Source of the DNA: Bacteroidia bacterium
Lineage (GTDB): Bacteria > Bacteroidota > Bacteroidia > Bacteroidales > Azobacteroidaceae
Assembly (NCBI GenBank): GCA_025996865.1
Contig: BNTV01000025.1
Location: 1 to 44,209, forward strand
Direction of reading: 5' to 3'
Length of the DNA: 44,209 nt
Shown here one piece after another: positions 39,765 to 44,209 of this stretch. The notes under the pieces are model-generated. The model did no database searches. It worked only from the letters and a program-made list of their open reading frames with translations, and was not told where the DNA came from. How positions within the stretch are numbered: the first letter of the stretch is position 1; the number at the start of each line of letters is the position of its first letter. The position numbers were made by a program, and so were the translations under genes.

Positions 39765-40994
39765 ATGAATAATAAAGATCAACTGATTCGGATCGGGAAA
39801 AAGATTAAATTACACTTGATAAAGCGATTGAAGAATTACCTTTATCTACAGTTTAAATACGGTGTCTTTTCAGGCCGATTGATTTCATTCAATGACTTGG
39901 ATTCGGAGACAGATATATTGTACAGCCGGAAAACTGCTTTATGGTATTCCCCGCCATTTTTTGTATGGGAAGATCCGTTGGGTTTGTTGCAAGGCTTGGA
40001 ATACATTCAATATGCCGTTCGTTTGAAGAATGTCGCTTTACTGGGCGATTCCAACCTTATTGTTTTTCCGTCGGGAAATGTTTTGTATGACTTGCCTTTT
40101 TATGATGCTGAAAATCGGTATTTATACACGGATTATAAGATAATCGAACTGAAAAACAGGAAAGTAAGCTATTGGAAAGGACGGAAGCGGATGATAGACA
40201 AAGCCGTCTGGATGGGCGGAAACTATGCGTGGAATTACTATCATTTCCTTTATGAATTTGTAATAAAGTTCGGCAAGTTGAACGAATTGCAGATTCCGAC
40301 GGACGTACCCGTGCTGGTCAGTCAAAAGTGTTTGGACATTCCCCAATTTAAGGAATTATTGGATATTGTCAATGAAAAAGGATATCCATTAATAGGTGTT
40401 GATCGGGATGAATACTATGAAGTCGGTGAATTGTATTTTATTAATTGTCCCAACTTTATTCCGCCCAACAACCGAGATGATAACGATGGCCGGCCATCTG
40501 ACGTGCAATATGACAAAGATGCACTGGATGATTTGCGTCGATATCTGTTACCTTATGCTTCACCCAAGACATTTGCAAAGCGTGTCTTTTTATCCAGAAA
40601 GACGGCGAGCGGCAGGCGACGGTTCAATGAAGAGGAACTGATGCGGTTATGCGCCGAATTTGGCTTTGAAGAAGTAATCGCCGATGAACTTTCATTCCGG
40701 GAACAAATCAGTCTTTTCAGCCAAGCTGAATGGATTATCGGTGGTTCCGGCGCCGCATTTACCAATCTGCTTTTTTGCAATATCCGGAATAAAATAATAA
40801 TTCTAAGTAAAACAAAAAATCCGTCAGTCGTTTTCTCAACAGTAGCAACGGTTGTTGGCGCCGACGTCCGGTATTTTATGGAAGAGGTCCCCGGCGTGAA
40901 AGTCCGGACAAATACGCTTCATGATCCATTTACAATAAATGTGGCGAATTTCAGAAAATATTTGATTGATAATGGAATCGACAAACACATATAA
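39765..40994 (+). CDS. Glycosyltransferase family 61 protein
   Basis: The 409-residue cytoplasmic protein matches the GT61/DUF563 family: VWMGGNYAWNYYHFLYEFVI (the N-Y-Y-H block, about 144-163), RVFLSRKTASGRRRFNEEEL (R-K block), and AEWIIGGSGAAFTNLLFCN (the G-x-G-A-x-x-T-N block, about 323-341). GT61 includes xylosyl- and other transferases; the sugar cannot be named. It uses ATG at 39765, which lies in a short repeat shared with the carrier-protein gene, and its end overlaps the intact flippase gene by 23 bases. It is the only clear glycosyltransferase besides the priming enzyme in the window, so others must lie beyond. Confidence 0.87.
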   Translation: MNNKDQLIRIGKKIKLHLIKRLKNYLYLQFKYGVFSGRLISFNDLDSETDILYSRKTALWYSPPFFVWEDPLGLLQGLEYIQYAVRLKNVALLGDSNLIVFPSGNVLYDLPFYDAENRYLYTDYKIIELKNRKVSYWKGRKRMIDKAVWMGGNYAWNYYHFLYEFVIKFGKLNELQIPTDVPVLVSQKCLDIPQFKELLDIVNEKGYPLIGVDRDEYYEVGELYFINCPNFIPPNNRDDNDGRPSDVQYDKDALDDLRRYLLPYASPKTFAKRVFLSRKTASGRRRFNEEELMRLCAEFGFEEVIADELSFREQISLFSQAEWIIGGSGAAFTNLLFCNIRNKIIILSKTKNPSVVFSTVATVVGADVRYFMEEVPGVKVRTNTLHDPFTINVANFRKYLIDNGIDKHI

Positions 40995-42477
40995 AGAAAC
41001 GTTCAAGGCGACAAGTTTGTTTGGAGGCATACAAGTCTTCAACATATTGGTCAGTTTTTTTCGTTCGAAAGTTATTGCCGTTTTTTTGGGTATTGGAGGT
41101 TATGGAATCAATGGATTGTTGCAATCCGGGATGGATTTGGTGGGTACAATCACAGGATTAGGGATTGGTTTTGGCGGAATAAAGGATATTGCCGAAGCCA
41201 ATAGTGAAGGAAATACGGAAAAGACAAGCAAAATTGCTGCGACTATTAAGCGATGGTCGTTGTGGACAGGAATAGGCGGCGTATTGGTTGTTATCTTCTT
41301 TTCTCCTTTACTGAGTAAATGGTTGGTGGAGAATGTCGAAAACGGCGCCGGTCTTGGAAAGTACGATTATACGTGGACTTTTGTGGCACTTTCAATTAGC
41401 GTGTTTTTTGTGGCGGTCAGTAACGGTCAGCAGGCTTTGTTGAGGGGATTCAGGAGGTTGAAAGATACGGCTAAAACAGGGTTTTACAGCGCTTTGGCCG
41501 GTTTGATAGTCTCTATTCCTTTCTATTATTTTTACGGGATTAATGGCATTGCGCCGACGATTATATTGACGGCCTTAATGATGCTGGTGTTTTCGTGGTA
41601 TTATTCGAAGAAGATTGAATTCGTACCTGTTGATATTACTTATAAGGAGTCTTTTTTTCAGGGAAAGAAAATGATCACATTAGGCGTGTTTATGACATTG
41701 AGTAGTTTAGCTGGACAATTGTTGGCTTATTTGACCACCTTGTATATTTTGAATCAATCGGGGAAAGAAGCTGTCGGTTTGTACAATGCCGGTTGGTCTA
41801 TGACGAACCGGTATGTGGGTTTGGTTTTTACTGCCATGTTGGTCGATTATTTTCCGCGTTTGGTCAATTTGCAAAATAACAGAGATGGAATGACTGAAGC
41901 GGTTAATCAACAAGGTGAGATTGCTATTTTAATCATTGCTCCTTTGATGATTTTATATCTTACTTTACTTCCGGCGTTGTTGAGATTGCTTTTGAGTAGT
42001 GATTTTATGCCGATAATCGATTTTGTTCAATGGACAATCTTAGGTATAATGTTTAAAACTGCTTCTTGGGCTTTAAATAGCATTATTGTTGCCAAAGGAG
42101 ATAATAAACTGTTTCTGGTATCGGAACTTGTAAGCAATAGCATATTTTTGGTTTTAAATATTGCAGGATACTGTTTATATGGTTTGATGGGTGTGGGAAT
42201 TGCATTTTCGATAAATTATCTGTTGTATTTTATTGCAATGTTTTTGTTGGCGAAAAAAAAATATGGAATAACGTTTAATAAAGACTTTAATAAAATGTTT
42301 TTGTACCAGTTTATATTGAGTATAATATGCTTTTTAGTCATTTATGTTAAAGGTCATCCGTTTGCTTATATTCCCTGTTTTATATTGTTTATCGTGTCAT
42401 CAGTTTATTCATATAAAAAATTGAATGAAAAAATAGGTTTATGGAAATTAGTAATTTCGAAGTTAAGAAGAAGATAA
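40972..42477 (+). CDS. O-antigen flippase (WzxE-like), intact copy
   Basis: Starting at ATG 40972 (a TTG at 40966 is also in frame) this gives 501 residues with about 12 to 14 membrane helices. KATSLFGGIQVFNILVSFFR, GLGIGFGGIKDIAEANSEGN and FRRLKDTAKTGFYSALAGLI follow the O-antigen translocase family of the MOP superfamily (WzxE-like), different from the flippase at 37198. It would move a lipid-linked glycan across the inner membrane. The truncated copy at 38750 is a diverged paralogue. Its 5' end overlaps the GT61 gene, so translation is coupled. It is followed after 27 bases by fdtB. Confidence 0.92.
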   Translation: MESTNTYKETFKATSLFGGIQVFNILVSFFRSKVIAVFLGIGGYGINGLLQSGMDLVGTITGLGIGFGGIKDIAEANSEGNTEKTSKIAATIKRWSLWTGIGGVLVVIFFSPLLSKWLVENVENGAGLGKYDYTWTFVALSISVFFVAVSNGQQALLRGFRRLKDTAKTGFYSALAGLIVSIPFYYFYGINGIAPTIILTALMMLVFSWYYSKKIEFVPVDITYKESFFQGKKMITLGVFMTLSSLAGQLLAYLTTLYILNQSGKEAVGLYNAGWSMTNRYVGLVFTAMLVDYFPRLVNLQNNRDGMTEAVNQQGEIAILIIAPLMILYLTLLPALLRLLLSSDFMPIIDFVQWTILGIMFKTASWALNSIIVAKGDNKLFLVSELVSNSIFLVLNIAGYCLYGLMGVGIAFSINYLLYFIAMFLLAKKKYGITFNKDFNKMFLYQFILSIICFLVIYVKGHPFAYIPCFILFIVSSVYSYKKLNEKIGLWKLVISKLRRR

Positions 42478-42504
42478 CATAAATAAAATGTTAATGATTG
42501 TGAT

Positions 42505-43104
42505 ATGATACCTTTTTTAGACTTACAAAAAGTAAATGCGCAATATGCCGATGAATTAAAGCGTGTTGCAGCAGAGGTGATTGATTCCGGTTGGTTTCTT
42601 CAGGGAGAAAGAATCGCTGCATTTGAGAAACAACTTTCGGCGTTTGTTGGAGTACGCCATACCGTTACTTGCGCCAACGGTTTGGATGCCTTGCGTTTGA
42701 TTCTAAAAGCCTATATCGAATCAGGCGTGATGGAAGAAGGCGACGAAGTAATTGTACCGGCGAATACATTCATTGCTTCCATTTTGGCAATTACCGATAA
42801 CCGTTTAAAACCGGTTTTGGTGGAACCGGATATCCAAACGTATAATATGGACATTTCGAAAATTGAATCGCACATTACTCCTCGTACCAAGGCGATTATG
42901 GTTGTCCATCTCTACGGCCGTGTTTGCTGGTCGGAAGAATTGGAAGCCATCGCTAAAAAACACAATTTGAAAATTATCGAGGATAACGCGCAAGCAATCG
43001 GAGCTTATTATTTCGGTAATGGCGTCAAAAAACGGACGGGAAGTCGGACGCGGCGCCGAATATATCGCCACCCAAGGTGGTACTTACGTTGTTTACTGCG
43101 ATAA
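42505..43104 (+). pseudogene. fdtB: FdtB-like sugar aminotransferase, cut after ~180 residues
   Basis: The first 180 residues are a DegT/DnrJ/EryC1 aminotransferase: FLDLQKVNAQYADELKRV, SGWFLQGERIAAFEKQ, TCANGLDALRLILKAY, DEVIVPANTFIASILAITD, IMVVHLYGRVCW and KIIEDNAQAIGAYY. FdtB transfers an amino group to dTDP-3-keto-6-deoxyhexose. After KKRTGS (about nucleotide 43044) the expected LGD-A-G-FSFYPGKNLGALGD, which holds the PLP-binding lysine, is missing. The frame runs into unrelated GC-rich sequence (RTRRRIYRHPRWY) and stops at 43104. As it stands the enzyme would be dead. The break coincides with a change in base composition and may be an assembly join. Confidence 0.9.
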
Positions 43105-44200
43105 AATCGGTTGCCCTGCCTCTAAAAGCATCAATGTCATGCTTTCCGGAAGCGGCGCCGCGCCTGCGTCCGTGGCGGTTATTGCGGGTATAAACAACGG
43201 ATACGTTTGCGCTACAGGCGGCACGATACCGCTTTTTTCCTCCGCTGCTACAAGTGGTGTCATACATTGGTATAAAAACGGTGTGAGAACAGCCCTCACC
43301 GGCTCACCCATTGATGCGGAAATCGGCACGTGGTTTGCCGTAGTGGAAGATGGCCCCTGTTCGAGCCAAAAATCCAACAGTGTAACCGTACAGCTTGACC
43401 CCGCCGCCGGACAAACCGGTATTACCCCCTTCAATTTTAAGGTGAATGGCGTTACCCCTTCAGGCAACAATATCAATCTTTGCGCCGGCGGCTCGCTCTT
43501 GCTCGAAGTGGAGAATCCGGAAGCCGGTGTTACCTATACCTGGTATGCGGGCGACGCCCAAAATGGTCTTACGCTCGGTACAGGCGCTACGATCAGCACA
43601 ACGGTTATTGCCGTGCAGGGTTACCCCATTTTGCAATGCGTAGCTTCCAAGACAAATGCCTGTACGCAGGCACAATACGCCCAATTCAACATTTCGACAA
43701 GCACCCCGCCTGCCAAACCGATAGTTACGTCCAACACAGGTGCGGTGCAGTGCGGAAGCAACACGCAGCTGACGGCTGTGAGTGCGGGCGCCGATTCCTA
43801 CAAATGGTATAAGGACGGCGTTTTGCTTCCCGGCGAAACTACGAATTCGCATGTCGTAAGCGCTTTGGGCGATTACACGGTATATGCCGTGAGCGCGGGA
43901 AATTGTGTGTCGGACGTGAGCGCTACCTTTACCGTGAGTAACTCAACAGGTTTCTCGCAGAACCTTTCTATTGCAGGTAATGCGACTCCCTATACCGGCA
44001 CGTCGGAAACCTATACGGCTACGATGACCAACGCCGTGAACGGCAGTTACCAGTGGTTGATAGCCTCCGGCGATGCTCAGGTGGAAAACACAAGCGGCAA
44101 CACGGCATCCATCAAATTTGGTTCTGCGGACGGCACGGTTGTCATCAATGTGTCGGCGAGCAATGCCTGCGGCGATGCTACGCCCAAGCCGGCTTCCTAG
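43019..44200 (+). CDS. Partial Ig-like repeat surface protein (adhesin-type)
   Basis: From about 43045 an open frame of ~385 residues shows repeats of an Ig/PKD-like unit of about 80 residues: TQGGTYVVYCDKIGC, SGVIHWYKNGVRTALTG, GVTYTWYAGDAQNGLTL, ADSYKWYKDGVLLPGETTN, NGSYQWLIASGDAQVENTS. The W-Y-K/W-Y-A cores and paired cysteines recall the Ig-like repeats of large secreted Bacteroidota proteins. No signal peptide belongs to it, since the 5' part is missing at the junction. A TAG at 44198-44200 ends the frame, but codons after it (T-V-T) look like a continuation, so the stop may be a mutation or sequence error. GC content is clearly above the rest. Confidence 0.7.
   Translation: MASKNGREVGRGAEYIATQGGTYVVYCDKIGCPASKSINVMLSGSGAAPASVAVIAGINNGYVCATGGTIPLFSSAATSGVIHWYKNGVRTALTGSPIDAEIGTWFAVVEDGPCSSQKSNSVTVQLDPAAGQTGITPFNFKVNGVTPSGNNINLCAGGSLLLEVENPEAGVTYTWYAGDAQNGLTLGTGATISTTVIAVQGYPILQCVASKTNACTQAQYAQFNISTSTPPAKPIVTSNTGAVQCGSNTQLTAVSAGADSYKWYKDGVLLPGETTNSHVVSALGDYTVYAVSAGNCVSDVSATFTVSNSTGFSQNLSIAGNATPYTGTSETYTATMTNAVNGSYQWLIASGDAQVENTSGNTASIKFGSADGTVVINVSASNACGDATPKPAS
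43040..43050. other. Junction between fdtB and foreign Ig-like sequence
   Basis: Up to about 43044 the sequence encodes FdtB with the usual low-GC codons. Beyond it an unrelated GC-rich reading frame, one base out of register with fdtB, continues to the window end. Either a recombination event or a chimeric assembly created the join. Confidence 0.75.
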
Positions 44201-44209
44201 ACGGTTACT

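Noticed and set aside
1..44209. CRISPR array, rRNA operon or integrated complete prophage
   Set aside because: No regularly spaced direct repeats, no rRNA-like segments and no phage structural gene series were seen; only isolated phage-like remnants occur in the first 3 kb.

Overview
The window reads as a chromosome segment of a Bacteroidota bacterium, most likely order Bacteroidales. The evidence is promoters of the TTTG / TAnnTTTG type, an LptC-CorC-PpiD envelope block, an inositol-lipid gene set like that of gut Bacteroides, a HU/LysM membrane protein, a type IX secretion (T9SS) C-terminal domain and an FdtA/FdtB amino-sugar polysaccharide locus. Base composition is low to moderate GC throughout, except for the last ~1.2 kb, which is clearly richer in G and C. 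I cannot place it to genus.

Layout. (1) 1-3.1 kb is an accessory, decaying region: the start of an IS1595-type transposase, a RelE/ParE-type toxin-antitoxin pair, a 14-bp perfect inverted repeat, a short zinc-ribbon membrane protein, a remnant of a phage-repressor-like protein, an orphan promoter, the C-terminal nuclease-like part of a phage head protein, and a heavily deleted AlbA/ATP-binding gene. (2) 3.2-9.3 kb is conserved envelope and housekeeping: outer membrane protein, lptC, a CorC-like protein lacking the usual DUF21 membrane domain, ppiD/surA-type foldase, rlmN. (3) 9.4-12.9 kb is a plus-strand operon of a PdxA homologue that has lost all three metal-binding histidines, a nucleotidyltransferase/ATP-grasp fusion and a CDP-alcohol phosphatidyltransferase-like protein. 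(4) 12.9-19.7 kb is lipid headgroup metabolism. On the minus strand lie a lipid kinase, a PgpA-like phosphatase, a GtrA-like protein, phosphatidylinositol-phosphate synthase, a PAP2/AUR1-like enzyme and an acyltransferase. On the plus strand lie a HAD hydrolase and myo-inositol-1-phosphate synthase, followed by an AraC regulator. Together these can make inositol phosphate, couple it to CDP-diacylglycerol, dephosphorylate it and pass it to (sphingo)lipids.

(5) 20.7-28.8 kb starts the surface polysaccharide region: a small protein, a HU-TM-LysM protein, a T9SS cargo, a tiny secreted protein with a PEP-CTERM-like tail, Wza, Wzc with a YG-repeat tail, and OmpA, closed by a strong terminator. (6) 28.9-43.0 kb is the glycan assembly locus: priming sugar transferase, two FdtA-like ketoisomerases, an acyl/aminoacyl-AMP ligase, two acyl carrier proteins, a ketoacyl synthase III, a short-chain reductase, two GNAT acyltransferases, an SGNH-like protein, flippases, a GT61 glycosyltransferase and FdtB. 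The ACP/KAS III/SDR/GNAT set suggests a locally made acyl group, perhaps 3-hydroxybutyryl, placed on a 3-amino-3,6-dideoxyhexose; this is inference. One flippase copy is a broken chimera carrying a duplicated piece of a GNAT gene.

(7) From about 43045 to the end, fdtB is cut inside its reading frame and joined to a GC-richer Ig-like adhesin fragment in another frame. This is either a real rearrangement or an assembly join near a contig end.

The two most interesting units are the metal-site-less PdxA / nucleotidyltransferase-ATP-grasp / CDP-alcohol transferase operon convergent with the inositol-lipid cluster, and the acyl-carrier sugar decoration cassette in the polysaccharide locus.
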